From positions 2,218,528 through 2,282,527 of the forward strand of contig JAXBDG010000010.1 in assembly GCA_036320915.1 (NCBI GenBank): DNA of 64,000 bases, given 5' to 3'. A program made the translations under genes and the position numbers. This stretch comes from Linnemannia elongata. Lineage: Eukaryota; Mortierellomycota; Mortierellomycetes; Mortierellales; Mortierellaceae. Positions 36,825 to 48,731 of this stretch are shown one piece after another (the stretch's first letter is position 1; the number at the start of each line of letters is the position of its first letter). Under the pieces are notes generated by a model. That model saw only the letters and a list, made by a program, of their open reading frames with translations, was not told where the DNA came from and did no database searches.

Positions 36825-39266
36825 ATGAGCGTGACCAGCGAGGAAATCAACTACCTTATCTTTCGATACCTACAGGAGTCAGGTATGCGGCCACTTCAGC
36901 TTTACCTTCAAACAAACCAGCACGGCCAGGAGAACTGCGCATCACTTTTCTAGTTTGTAAATTAAGGTCGACTAGAGAGTACCTATTGACCTCCATGCCA
37001 TCCTTCGTATAACCTTGCAGGCTTTGTGCATACAGGATTCGCCTTCCAGAATGAGTCTCATATCCACAAATCAGAGTTCCGAAACGCCAATGTTCAGCCA
37101 GGAGCACTCGTCAGCGTGCTGCAGAAGGGGTTACTGTACATGGACCTGGAGCTTCACGTCAACGAAGTATGTATTGTCGTATGGAACCCCATACGTTCGT
37201 GTCGGACTTGCCTCACATGCCTCAATGAAAACAGAGCTAAACTCGTCCTCTTTTTTTATACCTGGGCCATCTTTTAGGATGGTTCTGAGCGTGAATGCAC
37301 AGGGCCTGTAATGTTAATTGGACCCCACCGGTGCGACAAGCAGGTCAAGAAACCAAAACGGGAGGAAATCATTAGCAGAGGCAGCAAACGGGATCGCAAG
37401 GAAGGGAAGCGCTCTCAAAGGCAACAGCAGGAACAACAGAACCAGGACCGAGAGAAGCGAGCAAGGATCGACCAAGAAGAGGACCGGGATGAAGACCAAA
37501 TGATGGATACCGATCAAGTTGAAGACATCTCCGTCGTCGGCACGCGTAAGTCCACTTCTCATTCTTTAGGAGCAATCGGAGTCGCATTTCATGTCAATCG
37601 ACTCCAACGGGGAGATGCGACCGCCAGAGTGCTGACATTAGCTATACCAATTTTTTCCGGCAATCTCGATAATAGCAGCAGAGGTAGTTGAGAACACGGA
37701 AGTCAAAGTTATTCTTGCAAGCGATGCCATTACGCTCAAAGGACATACAGCAGATGTATTTGTCTGCTCTTGGAACCCAACATCACCGACATTACTCGCT
37801 TCAGGGTAAGAAACACATAACCTAGGAATTGTTAGCGCACATGCCAGGCATTGCGTACTAGATTTAACGCCTAAAGTGCTCCTCCTTTTTCAAATTTTCT
37901 AGATCGGGAGATGCAACGGCACGTATTTGGCAAATTCCTACCAATGGAGACGAGGCACTTTCAGAGCCGATTGTGTTAAAGCATTTGCCAGCCCTGACAG
38001 ACATCAATCGGGATGTCACCACCATGGATTGGAACGTAAGTCTCTTTGCTCTATACGCTGCCTCGAGGTTCAAGGAAATGCAGAGCTAACCCAGTGAACC
38101 TTTTAATCTTATCTCTGTGACGCAGTCGTCAGGAACTCTACTGGCAACGGGATTTTATGATGGTCAGGCGCGAATCTGGACACAGCGTGGGCAGTTGCGA
38201 CACTTGATGAGCCAACATCGCGGGCCTATATTTGCCTTGAAATGGAACAAGAAGGGCAACTACATCTTAACAGGCAGCTTGGACCATACCACGATTGTCT
38301 GGGACACGACCACTGGCGAAGCAAAACAACAACATGAGTTTCATAAGGGTGCAGTTCTGGATGTTGATTGGCTGGACAACACGACGTTTGCCACATCATC
38401 CTCGGACGGCAAAGTCTACGTCTGTAAAGTAGGGAATGCCGAACCGCTCAAAGTTTTTGAGGGCCACAGGGATGAAGTCAATGCCATCCGCTGGGACCCT
38501 CTTGGAGAATTGCTGGCATCTTGCTCCGACGATAAAACTGCAAAGGTGAGGAACCGGTTGTACTAAAGATTCTGCTCATTGTTTATGGACTTTTAGCCAC
38601 CGACATGCCAATGCTAACGCATTTTTTTCCATCTTTCATGGCATTATAGGTGTGGAGTCTTGCGCAGGATGAGTGCTTATTCGACTTGACAGCACACACA
38701 GATGCCGTGTACGACATGACTTGGGCGCCACGAGAGTCGTCATCAAAGGATCCCAGAATGCTGGCCACGGCTTCCTTTGACACGTCCGTTCGACTGTGGG
38801 ATGCCAACAATGGCGCCTGTCTGCGTGTTCTCTCCAGGCATATTGAAGCAGTGTACACCGTCGCCTTCAACCCCACTGGCACCCACCTTGCGACAGGATC
38901 ACCGGACCATACAATTAATATCTGGAGGGTTCAGGTAACCATCGTTTTTCCAGAGGAGTCAAAGAACAGCTGTTTCTGAGGTTATCGCGTATAACACGCC
39001 GCTGACTTTTGGTTATGACTTGTGCTTATATAGGACGGCGCGCTTGTGAAGACTTACCAGGGAGAAGGAGGAATATTTGAGGTCGACTGGAACAGCACAG
39101 GAGACAAGCTGGCCGCATGTGTGGCCAACGGAACGGTAAGGGCCCTTTGTACTTGTGCGGGGGACTATTCGTAATGGTTATTTTGATTGGATTCAAGCTT
39201 GAAAATGCTAATATACTGTACCTTATTCAATCATTCTAGCTGGTTGTTGCACATATCAAATTGTAG
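36825..39266 (+). CDS. TBL1/Sif2-like LisH-WD40 corepressor subunit
   Basis: Nine exons give 521 aa (human TBL1X-type about 514): 36825-36882, 37021-37166, 37278-37545, 37679-37805, 37903-38035, 38126-38545, 38650-38934, 39034-39135 and 39240-39266. The N-terminus ([15 protein letters not shown]) is a LisH dimerisation motif, followed by [21 protein letters not shown] as in TBL1. A basic Gln/Glu/Arg linker leads to WD40 blades: [75 protein letters not shown] and [13 protein letters not shown]. In animals and yeast the protein is a core subunit of histone-deacetylase corepressors (NCoR/SMRT, Set3C). The last exon is only 27 nt. Confidence 0.93.
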
Positions 39267-40599
39267 AATAATTAAATAACGCCTGTTCGATTCTTCTTTC
39301 TTAAGCCCCTTCCTTTTTCTCTCCACTCGACCTTCACTGCGTTCACCGCCCATGTTTGCTTTTTGAAATCTACTCCATCTACGGTCCCTTACCTGTAGGC
39401 CTATAGTCATCGGTGTTCCCACTTTCCTCCGTCTCTATTCACTTTGTCCATCTATCCACCAAGCCTCTCTTCGCTCTTTTCGTTGTTCATGGCTCCTCTC
39501 CATACTTCTTCCTCTTGTCCTGTCCCTCCGCCTCCTAACACTTCCTTCTTTCCCTCCACACGTACGCACATCTTTCACTTATCATAGGTGAAAGCTGCGT
39601 GCGACTGATAGTCTTGATCCACAGGTAGCCTATGGTATGCCTGTGACAAATCGATGGCGGAGATGTACCGCACTTTTTTTTTTTTGCTGTGAAAGCTTGA
39701 TCACACAGCTTTTCTCCTCCTTCCTCATGAGCGATGGCGACGGCGAGTATCCTCCTTCATATGGCGACACCGCGGGATGCTCAACCCGACAAACAGAGCA
39801 GGCGGAGGGCTTTCAGACCTGCGCTTCTTGGCCGGGTTAAGCATTGTCACAAGGCAGTCAAACGTCTGGCAGACAAGCAACCAATCCCCACCATCATCCT
39901 CAAAAAAACCAATGGATGGTATAAAGATGCAGGTCTGCTTTTACCTGCTCTATATTCGCAACTTAACCCTAGTGACAATCTCATCCGGAACGCGCTTCGA
40001 GCACAGCACAGTGCAGGATAAGTCTCCTATACCCCTCTGCTCCGAACGCTTCGAACGAGACTACTTTGATTACAATATCGACACACTCCTTGTCCCGAAC
40101 GAGAAAGTCGGGATTCTTGGATTATGTTGTCAGGTTCTTGCAGAGGCTTATGCAAATGCTACCGGATGTCGCAGCCGTTGCCATACTATGTTAGAGATGC
40201 CAAAAGTCCAGAAGCAGTGTTTGGTTTGACAGAGGGCCGAATAGGAAAAACGAGGCATACCCCTAATTTTCTTCCGTTAAGGGTCCTAGATGTGTGGAAG
40301 GGGGACTGGAAAAATCAGGTGGTACTGGAAACTCAAGAGTAACGAATGCTGGCAGAATTAAGGGATATGTCAAATCAAGGCATGCTGGTAGAATCAAAAG
40401 TGAAAACAAAACACGAGAAGGGAACTGAAAGGGATAGACAACCAGAGTTGCGAAAATAAAGAGAGTTCGTCTCAATTGCTATTGTTGAAAAGTTGTTGTC
40501 GTTGTTTACTTTCAAGAGTCACGCACAGGACGCAATTTCACACTGAAATAAACGATGGTGAGGTCGGTCGTTGTTGATGAAGGGCTCTATATTAACACC
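39267..40599. other. Gene-poor stretch with possible decayed gene remnants
   Basis: No intact gene. Between about 39740 and 40340 several frames show protein-like pieces. One + frame at 40124-40342 ends in FLPLRVLDVWKGDWKNQVVL, resembling the 'V-x-x-V-W-K-G...V-x-L-x-T' core seen in some secreted, NTR/TIMP-like domains. A neighbouring frame has Cys-rich CCQVLAEAYANATGCRSRC. Frames switch between pieces, which suggests either a multi-exon gene I cannot resolve or a pseudogene. Confidence 0.3.
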
Positions 40600-40932
40600 G
40601 GCTAGCGACAACCAAACGTTCATAGCGGTGTTGCTTTCTGATCCTTCGATGTCGGCTCTTTCTAGCGTACTGAAGCAGAATTCAATAAGCGTTGGATTGT
40701 ATAACCACTAGTAGGTAACATGAGCTGGATTTAGACCGTCGTGAAACAGGTCAGTTTTACCCTACTGATGAAATGGTAATGCAATAGTAATTGAACTTGT
40801 TACGAGGGAACCGCTCATTGGGATAATTGGTATTTAAGCCTGCTTGAGCAGGCAATCAGCTGAAACTACTATCTGTTGGGTTATGGCTGAACGTCTCTAA
40901 GGCAGAACCCGTGCTAGAGCATGACGATTACA
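40600..40932 (+). pseudogene. Degenerate 3'-end fragment of nuclear 28S (LSU) rRNA
   Basis: The + strand reads like the last ~350 nt of eukaryotic 25S/28S rRNA. It has CGTTCATAGCGG, CTTCGATGTCGGCTCTTTC, GAAGCAGAATTC, AAGCGTTGGATTGT, TTTAGACCGTCGTGA, then TTTTACCCTACTGATG and AATAGTAATTGAACT, and finally TTATGGCTGAACG with CTCTAAGGCAGAA. It is clearly diverged. The sarcin-ricin loop, normally AGTACGAGAGGAAC, is altered and shortened (GTTACGAGGGAACC), so it should not be functional. No upstream LSU, ITS or 18S sequence adjoins it. It is of nuclear rather than mitochondrial type by its sequence. Confidence 0.85.
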
Positions 40933-41513
40933 GCCTTTTCCGACTTTTAGTCGAATCCGAATAAACCTTCGGGTCCAAGATCATACTACGCGAGGTTATG
41001 TTGCAGGACAAAAAGGCCTTATGATGTTCCTGATAATGTTAATTTCAAATATCGAAACAGATAAATTCATCGCAGACGACAACAATTGAACGGGTATTGA
41101 AAGCAGAAGAGTAGCCTTGTTGCTGCGGGCTGCAGATATTAGTCTTTTTCTATTTTTTCTTCTGGGGCGCAGTTTAAGGTTAGTTCAATCTATGCCTTGG
41201 TGGCCAGATCGAATCCTTATGCACGCTTAAGGCGACAACTCTTCCCGAGCCTGAAGGAATAAAACCCCATAAAAATATAACGCCCCGTCCTCAGCTAACC
41301 TTAGGAATCGCCTGCATATTTATTCCTCGATCATCTAAGTTTCTACCTGTCACAGATATGTTTGAGACTGGAAATCAAAGAGATAGGACGATGAGGGTTG
41401 TTGCTTCTGTGCCTGCAGCCCCTATTACCATTTTCAAGAACACGCGACTACAGGGCTTGCATCATCAATTTCCATATCACAGAATACAAAGTAGATGATT
41501 TGATGTTCTTAGT

Positions 41514-41977
41514 TTAACTATATTTTACGACATGAATTTTCAAAAAGGGATATTGGCAGGGGAAATGGGATTGAGTGGGTAAGAAATGTGGAACTGTTGA
41601 TACGTATGTTTGGGATTGATAGTCGTTATAAACAACCGTTGGCCGCAGAACAACCTTGGGAGCAGCAAGCACCGGGGTTGCTTTAATCACAAGGAACACT
41701 TGTGGTAAACATGATGGAACTTGGCATGTACCAGATATGCATGTACTGCCGCCACAGCAATTGGGCTTGGAGTGATGGCCACAAGAACCACCGATTGGAG
41801 AGCATGGATCACGGCATTTACCGGATTCACATGTTGTGCCTTTGAGCAAGCTTGGAGTGTGTCCTTGAGATGGCATACACCTCCGATGTTCAAGCATGGC
41901 AATGAGGTCGAAACCAACGAAGCGCTGAAAGCCAAAACACACACTGCACCTATTGTAACAATGACTTGGACCTTCAT
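41514..41977 (-). pseudogene. Small secreted cysteine-rich protein, frameshifted
   Basis: The reading frame starting at 41977 gives a signal peptide (MKVQVIVTIGAVCVLAFSAS) and a first Cys motif (CLNIGGVCHLKD). The continuation with matching Cys pattern (GTTCESGKC, then CSPIGGSCGHHSKPNCCGG) lies in another - frame (41514-42029). One base of offset between about 41855 and 41885 separates them. The pattern C-x2-IGG-x-C...C-x-G-x-TC-x-SG-x-C repeated twice suggests a knottin-like fold; the role is unknown. The break could be a mutation, a sequencing error or an unrecognised splice. The product would be extracellular. Confidence 0.5.
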
Positions 41978-42611
41978 GCCGTCGACTTGATTTGTGACGT
42001 TGCATATTAAGTGATATGATAGTTAGCAAGGGTCACCTCAATCAGCGAATAAAGCTACCATAAAGAATGACAATGGATGATGTTAACTACCTTATTGATA
42101 GAAGAGCAGAACAAACGAGATGATAAAATATGGAGGATGTTTTATGTGATTGAATAAGGATGATGAGGCGGCGTGCTGTGAGATTTTTATGGTATTGGCA
42201 TAGTTTGTGCAGTGTCTTATTCAAATTGGTGGAGACAGGATCCATTTGATGTCCTTCAAGCCACAATTTTTTTCCCAGGTCGTCAACTAACCTCGACAGA
42301 AACATGATCATACACTACCCCTATCTTACCACCTCTCCTATCTAACAAGAGACAAGAAGGGACGCTAAAAAAAGATCAAGAGGCGCTGGAAAAATCAAAG
42401 GACCAAAGAGGAGAGCGAAAACAAAACATCAAGGGACAACAGCAGGAGAGCGCATCAAGGAACGAAGTCAAGGCATAAGGGGAAAAGAAAGGAAGGAATG
42501 CTTTCATATATTGTACAGGCTGCCAATATCATATAGGTAGAGAGGTGAAAGACACCATGTGCTGAGAGGCGTGAACCATGAGTACAAAGGAAAATCTTGG
42601 ATAAATAGAAC

Positions 42612-44105
42612 TCAAGGCAGAGGGATCGACTGAGGGAAGGAAAAAACATTAGTAGGATCGAAGTCCTTCTTAATCTGTTGGAGACGAGGCAGGTTCTCCT
42701 CGCCATAGTAGGCACTGAGGGGCATGCCTAGTTCCATCATGTTCTGATAGGCCTCAAGTCCTGGTCCTGAGCCGTACGCGTCTTGAAGCTCCTTGGCCAA
42801 GTCAGCGCTCCATTTCAGGCATTCGGGGCAAGTCAAGCCCGGGCCCGAGTCGGGATTGCCCCACTCGGAGAACGGGACCATGGTAAATAGGGCATTATTA
42901 TGGTGGTCAAAGACAGAGGGTATATCAGGACGATCAAGCTTTCCACCGAGCATGTCAATGATGAAATAATTGGCGGACCCACCCTTGGGTGGATTGGACA
43001 GATACTTGACGACAATGTCGGCCTCTTGCCGGGTAAGTGGCTTACGGTAAATGAGTGAGCGACCGCGCATGTAGCGGTTGTTGTTGGAGATATAGTGCTC
43101 GAGATCACCGCCACGCAGCCAGTTCCAAAGAGTGGCGGCCTCGTACCAGGTGCCTTCACGGACGTCCATAGTGGCGGGCGGTCCGGTCATTTCGAGTAAG
43201 GGAGCGATGGCGGACAAGGCAGCATCTTTGGGGCCTAAATAGTTGACTTTGAGATCAATTCCTCTGCTGCTGGGAAACATAAGGGAGGTAAGATCATCGG
43301 TGGCGATCTGACCAAGCGCGACAAAGGCGTCAATGACGGCAGGGAAATGACTCAAGGGATATTGGTAGATCATGGTGGTAATAACGGTGGGGGCCTTGTG
43401 AGCCTGGAACTGGAACTCGGTCACGACGCCGAAATTGCCACCTCCGGCGCCGCGTAGGGCCCAGAACAAGTCCGGGTTCGAGGTGGCGCTGACATTTCGG
43501 ATGGTGCCTTGGGCATCGATGAGGGTTACACTGACAATGTTGTGAGTGAGCATGCCATACTTGCGGGCTAACATGCCTACACCGCCTCCGAGCGCGTGGC
43601 CGCCGACGCCGACAGAGGGGCAGACACCCGCGGGAACAAAGTAGCCGCCAGCCCGCCATAACCGAGAGTAAATAGGGCCAAGGCGAGTGCCGGCGCCGAC
43701 AGTGGCAATGCCAGTTGCGGGATTCAAGGAAAATTGTTGGAATTTGTTGACGTCGATGACCAAAGCGCCATCCTTGCCGCCTTCACAGTATCCCTCAAAT
43801 GAGTGGCCGCCAGAACGAGGAGCAATGGAGATGTTGAAGGCGGCTGCACACTGCACGGCGTCTGCTGCATCCTCGTTGGTGGCAGGATGGTAAATGGCCG
43901 TGGGCTTGAATTCAAAAATTAGGTTGTGTCCGTATCGGTCAATGTTGTAGGCGCTTGATGATGGGGTGGTGAGGGATGAGTTACTGTTGCTCTTGATGTT
44001 GTGGAGGCAAGTAATTAAGCCAGCAGGAAGCGCTGTTGTGGTGCCAATGAAAGTCAGTGATGCTGCCAACGCTACGACGGTTATTGTTGTACACTTGAAA
44101 TGCAT
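42612..44105 (-). CDS. Secreted FAD-linked oxidase, berberine-bridge-enzyme type
   Basis: A single-exon 497-aa protein; I use ATG 44105. The first ~24 residues form a signal peptide (TTITVVALAASLTFIGTTTA). The FAD-binding PCMH domain follows, with APRSGGHSFEGYC providing the His of the 8-alpha histidyl-FAD link and PAGVCPSVGVGGHALGGGVG providing the Cys of the 6-S-cysteinyl link. It is therefore a bicovalent flavoprotein. ALRGAGGGNFGVVTEFQFQ is also characteristic. The BBE C-terminal element appears as the YYGEENLPRLQQIKKDFDP with TNVF segment. Such enzymes oxidise sugars or alcohols outside the cell (gluco- and chito-oligosaccharide oxidases belong here); the substrate is unknown. Confidence 0.93.
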   Translation of the reverse strand: MHFKCTTITVVALAASLTFIGTTTALPAGLITCLHNIKSNSNSSLTTPSSSAYNIDRYGHNLIFEFKPTAIYHPATNEDAADAVQCAAAFNISIAPRSGGHSFEGYCEGGKDGALVIDVNKFQQFSLNPATGIATVGAGTRLGPIYSRLWRAGGYFVPAGVCPSVGVGGHALGGGVGMLARKYGMLTHNIVSVTLIDAQGTIRNVSATSNPDLFWALRGAGGGNFGVVTEFQFQAHKAPTVITTMIYQYPLSHFPAVIDAFVALGQIATDDLTSLMFPSSRGIDLKVNYLGPKDAALSAIAPLLEMTGPPATMDVREGTWYEAATLWNWLRGGDLEHYISNNNRYMRGRSLIYRKPLTRQEADIVVKYLSNPPKGGSANYFIIDMLGGKLDRPDIPSVFDHHNNALFTMVPFSEWGNPDSGPGLTCPECLKWSADLAKELQDAYGSGPGLEAYQNMMELGMPLSAYYGEENLPRLQQIKKDFDPTNVFSFPQSIPLP

Positions 44106-47100
44106 AATGAGACGAGGTGAACAAAAGTACACTGGAGTGGAAAATCAAAAGAAGGAAGAAAGTTGGAAAATGCGAAAGAGAAAGGCGAAAATGATTGATT
44201 GCAACTTGACAGGCAAAGAGAGAGGGCAAATTTAACAGGCGAAAGGGCTGGTCGTCTGCAATAGGAAATTGATCTCTTTACCGAGCAATGAGACTCAAGT
44301 ATTTCGTACATCTTTGTTTGATGGAGCACAGGAAGGCAGTAAAAAAGTCAGGGAGGGAGATATATTGATACTGCTTTCTGGAATGTCCATCTAAGCCACA
44401 TATCCCACTCTCAGGGGGAATGGAGCAACATGGACACATCAAACCAAGAAAAGTAATCCATGGCGCGTGCAACATTTAGACACTCGGATTATCACGCATC
44501 ATATTAAGATTGTCGCAAGGTGAAAGCCTCATAGCCTGATGATGTCTTCATCGCAGAATGCAACAAAAAAAATTGAGCATTGGGATTACAGGAAGCTGAA
44601 AAATACCAAGGCAAAGAAATCGAGGGTTTTCTGCTACTTGTCCTTTTGCTAGACGAGATGGTCGTTTAATTTGGCTTGCGCAAAACGTCCATCCTCAAAA
44701 ATACAGTATCCCAGCCAAAGGAGCAGGGCGAGGGAGAGCGCCTGTGGAAAAGCAAAGACGTATTTGGGATCGATCACCTCTGGGTTGCATAAGACAAAGT
44801 AAAGGATCAAGGAATAGAAAAACCAAAGGGTAAAGGATGAGGAAGATCTTGAACAAGAATGAACTAGGAGCGACAGATCAAAATGACCTTAGAATGGTCT
44901 CAATAGCTGGCTTGTGGCAGTCAAGTGTGCACAGACATATCATGGTAAACAAGCAAAAAGCACAAATTTGATAGATATCTGATAGAGCAGATAGAAAGAT
45001 ACATAAGCATTGTGTATCATCGACACTACTTCTCTCCTTCCATTCAGAGCCGTGTGTGTGTAACCATTGCGCCTTGGCCACTTGGCACTTGTTCTTCTGT
45101 TGATGATCTGTAAGGGCTGGGCGAGCGCTCCTTTAGTCTTCCACTCGCATGATACCTGCTCGGCCAGAAAAGATGTGTGAATGGGTCAGGGCAAGCAGGA
45201 TTGAGGAGGAGGGTTTGACTTGGATCTGAACAGACCTTCGTATGAAACATTACTTATGTATCCCGGTCCGCAGAATCTGCACATGGTCATGGTTGGGATG
45301 CAAAATCCTCTACTATCGCCTAAAACTCGCAAAGCTTTAAAGCTGAGAGGTTTCGAGAGGTCACTAATTCAATTTTCGTTCAATAGCAAGTATGGCCTAC
45401 TACAATAACACACTCCCAAAGAATGCTGCAACGACCTTGCTTACCATACTCCACCCTCCCCCCCCCTCTTTCTCACTCATCCACTTACACACTCCACCTT
45501 TCTACCCACGTGAGCATCTTCTCTTCTTAGGAGGCCATCCACATCCCTTACATTGGGTATGAACTGTAATGCAGACATGAACTAATAGGCCTTGTCATAG
45601 TACTCGCGTACATGGCAATACTCATAGACTCTTGTTGGCAAAAGAAGTTGCCTGAATACCACCCCAATCTCTCCCCAAACCATAGTCCCTTTGTGGATGT
45701 TAGCCATCTCCATTAGCGACAAAAAAGTCTTGGGTGTGTGTTTCGCTTGTTGAACGCGCCCGAATTGTGTAAAATCGGCGAGGATTTCAAGCATCACACA
45801 CATCCTAGACCCCATAGCTCATGTTGCACTGCAGCGCATGCTACATTAGGTAAGTGATTCGGGCAATTTCTATTCGCCAACAAGAGTATATGAGTATTAC
45901 CATGTACGCGCGTACTATGACAAGTCTCAATAGTCCGTGTCCGGATGCGGAAGGCCTCCTTGGGGTGATAATTCCGGTAACTTCCATTTGCCAACTAGGA
46001 GAATCATCTAGGGCCAAATGGTTGTATTAATCATGGGATAGTAATGGATGTAATGAGAATACGCAAACATAAATAAAGACGGAGTTTTTAAAAAGAGAGC
46101 GAATACAAAAGGAACGTATCTATCATTCGTATTATTTGATGGAGTAGGTTATCTAGCTATATCCCTCATTCCATAAACTTGCACCCGCGCGCATGTACGC
46201 TTCGGAAAAGATAGAAAACAGGGAAAGGCAAGCGATACTAATCACGTGCATGTTCTTATCAGGCCCACAAAATTATACATAAGAAAAACAGTTAGGCAAA
46301 AACAATAGGAATGAGGTAGCAGGGATGGGATTAAGTTAAGGAACAATCACCTCCATCATCAACCCAATAGAAAAACAAAAGATGGTGAGGGTCAGAACGC
46401 AAGGAAGATAAGGAGGAGCGATGCAAGCTTTCAAATAGACAACTTCTTCCAACTTGTGTTATAAAAGAAAAGAAAATCGGGTGAAAACATGTGCTTACGT
46501 CGCTCTTTTTATTCAAAGTATAACGGCCCGAATCGGCCTCCATAACCTTATGCTTTTCTCAGTCCTGGATCTTGATAGAAACAACAAGGTGTACGAGTAC
46601 CAAAGACACTAAGCCCATGAAAAAGTTACTGTAGATGAGAGAGGGCGAAAGGCAAACTCGTGAGAACTCAGAATACGAGTCTTGCAGAGTCTAAGAGACC
46701 TGGGACTAAAAGAGTGGATAATGTGATGCATGCATGCATGTACGAGCCTTAATTATTTTTTCAATTATGTTTGAGTGGACTCCCTTCCCCTTCAATCTGT
46801 CGCTTGCTTTCTTTTCATCTCCGTGCCTCTGGTCAAGCAATTTGTAATAGCAGCAGAGAGAGAGGGTACTGGCAAGGGGCGACGAAGAGGATAGACAAGA
46901 CAAGGTCAAGAGAGCGCAAGGGACAAGAAGGAAAGGCTAGAAACGGATGATGTTTATTGTACAGGGCAGCCGGGGTATTTATATACGCTAGAAAATGGGC
47001 TCCAGGATGGTGGTGATGCGGTAGATGGTAATGTGGTGAGATGGTAATGTGGTGAGATGGCAGGGTGGTTAGATGGTGGCTGCTGTAGATGAGGTCTAGG

Positions 47101-47625
47101 CATCAGCAGGGGTTATAGTAATCTACAATCCTGTTACTCAATTGCTTGACCGATATGGGCCATACCAACTGGTCTTATCATATGGTTACTCACAATCAGT
47201 TGTATGGCACGCTCGTCCATGAAAAGGAGATGGAAGTGTGCGTGTATGTGTGTGAGAGGGCGAGACAGAGAGGACAAGAACGACAGAGGGACTCGAAATG
47301 GAAAGAGTGCGCATGTTTGCATGGGCCTCCCATTTGATTTTCCTTCCTCTTCCTTGAGAACACCCTCCTTCGCTTGCCCTTTTTTTCTTTGATTTTGGTC
47401 AAGCAACTGCTTGGGCGAGGTGGGCGAAACCGACCGGTATCGCCATACAACACACACCCAGCGAACCACAAAATAAATATCGTACAACAACGATATCTCT
47501 TTTTTTTCTTTTTCTTTCTTTTTCTTTCTTTCTTTTTCTTTTTTTTATTTGCACACTGTTCATAAGCAAACCAATTCCAACACTTCCACATCACAACGGC
47601 AGAAATCTTTTCCACCCATAATTCG
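44106..47625. other. 3.5-kb gene-poor region
   Basis: No gene supported; open frames are short and without domain character. It contains an inverted repeat (45592-45930, listed separately), a GATGGT(A/G)-type tandem repeat at about 47005-47080, and a T-rich stretch before the next gene (about 47500-47550). Confidence 0.6.
45592..45930. repeat. Imperfect inverted repeat, about 65-bp arms
   Basis: The + strand from about 45592 (CATAGTACTCGCGTACATGG, then AATACTCATAGACTCTTGTT) recurs as reverse complement ending near 45930 (GTACGCGCGTACATGGTAAT, ACTCATATACTCTTGTTGGC), separated by about 200 bp. A partial third echo of the GGCAA...GCCAAC end lies near 45975. This could be a MITE-like element or folded remnant; no target duplication was identified. 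Confidence 0.6.
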
Positions 47626-48731
47626 ATGCCCACCGTTCTTTGCCCACACTTTGATCGGAGACTTTGCCGGGTCCCTGAGGTGGAGAAAACCGAGGAGCAT
47701 AACAGGAGATACCACGAGAAGATCGCGGTTCTTATTCAACGGCCTGGATTCCCCGATATCACGATTGAACGCAGCGAGGAATGCAATAATCATTATCCAT
47801 GTCCGTCTACCCGATGCCAAGTAACCACCAATGTCCGTCAGAATGTGTCGAAGCACATCGCTGTTTGCCGTTTTGTACGCGCCGATGACACCGCTCGCTT
47901 GCATTCACTCTCCCAACAACTAGGACGACAGCAGAGGGCGCGTCAGGCTCCGTACCCAGCGGCAAATACCTCGTCAAGCGCAAGTTCAGGTCATCGAGCC
48001 CCTATGAATCCATTTCTACAACCCCACATCGACATGGACGGCTCTAACGAAGAGCAAGTGCAAGGCATTGTTTGGTTCCAGAACACCGTTATGGCCCTTC
48101 TTGGGTACAGTCAGATGGGATCTGAACGGCTATATCAGATCGAGGACAACATCGATAGTCTCAAGGCCGACCTTTCGATATTGTTTAAACAACTGACGGA
48201 CAATAACAAGGAGCTTTCCGCCAAGCAGAACAAGATCCTCGACAATGCTGTGAAACTGATGAACAAGACTGAGGGACTGCTTGACAGGATCGAGAAGTTC
48301 ACATCTGAGAGGCATGGGTGGCAGACAGGTAAAAACTTGATCTCATTAAACATGTGATTGTGTATTTTCTCAAAGTTAACATAGCTCTTTGTTTATTTAT
48401 TTTTTCTTTTTTAGATTCACAGGAAGAATACTGCATGCCAGGAAGTTCTGTCGACGGACGCTTTGGGCTTGGTATCAACCCGAGACGCTACATCCTGCAC
48501 CTCGATGACCACGATCAAGTTTTCTCAGAGTCTGAGTCCCCAGAGTATGAAAATAGCGCGGAAAGAAACATGGCGCAGGCTCAAGTTATTGCACGCCACA
48601 ATGAAGAATTCTCCCGTGGAATGGATGGAGAAGAAAATGGAATGAAGAAAGTAAAGGTGAAGATGGACCTGACACAGGACATGGAGGATGCAGCTGAGGA
48701 GGAGGGGAAGTGCATAAGGAGGAGGATGTGA
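47626..48731 (+). CDS. Hypothetical coiled-coil protein
   Basis: Two exons, 47626-48328 and 48415-48731, give 339 aa. The N-terminal ~90 residues contain Cys/His spacing (CPHFDRRLCR, CNNHYPCPSTRC, HIAVCRF) that could bind zinc. A Ser/Ala-rich linker follows, then a long coiled coil (about residues 145-230, SLKADLSILFKQLTDNNKEL and following). The C-terminus is acidic. I do not recognise the family. Its position next to the repeat-rich subtelomere suggests a lineage-specific gene. Confidence 0.6.

Noticed and set aside
40600..40932. Mitochondrial LSU rRNA insertion
   Set aside because: The sequence around TTTAGACCGTCGTGA and TTTTACCCTACTGATG follows the nuclear eukaryotic form, not the bacterial-type mitochondrial form.
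41165..41240. Possible tRNA (ATCGAATCC box)
   Set aside because: No A-box, anticodon arm or acceptor stem pairing can be formed around it.
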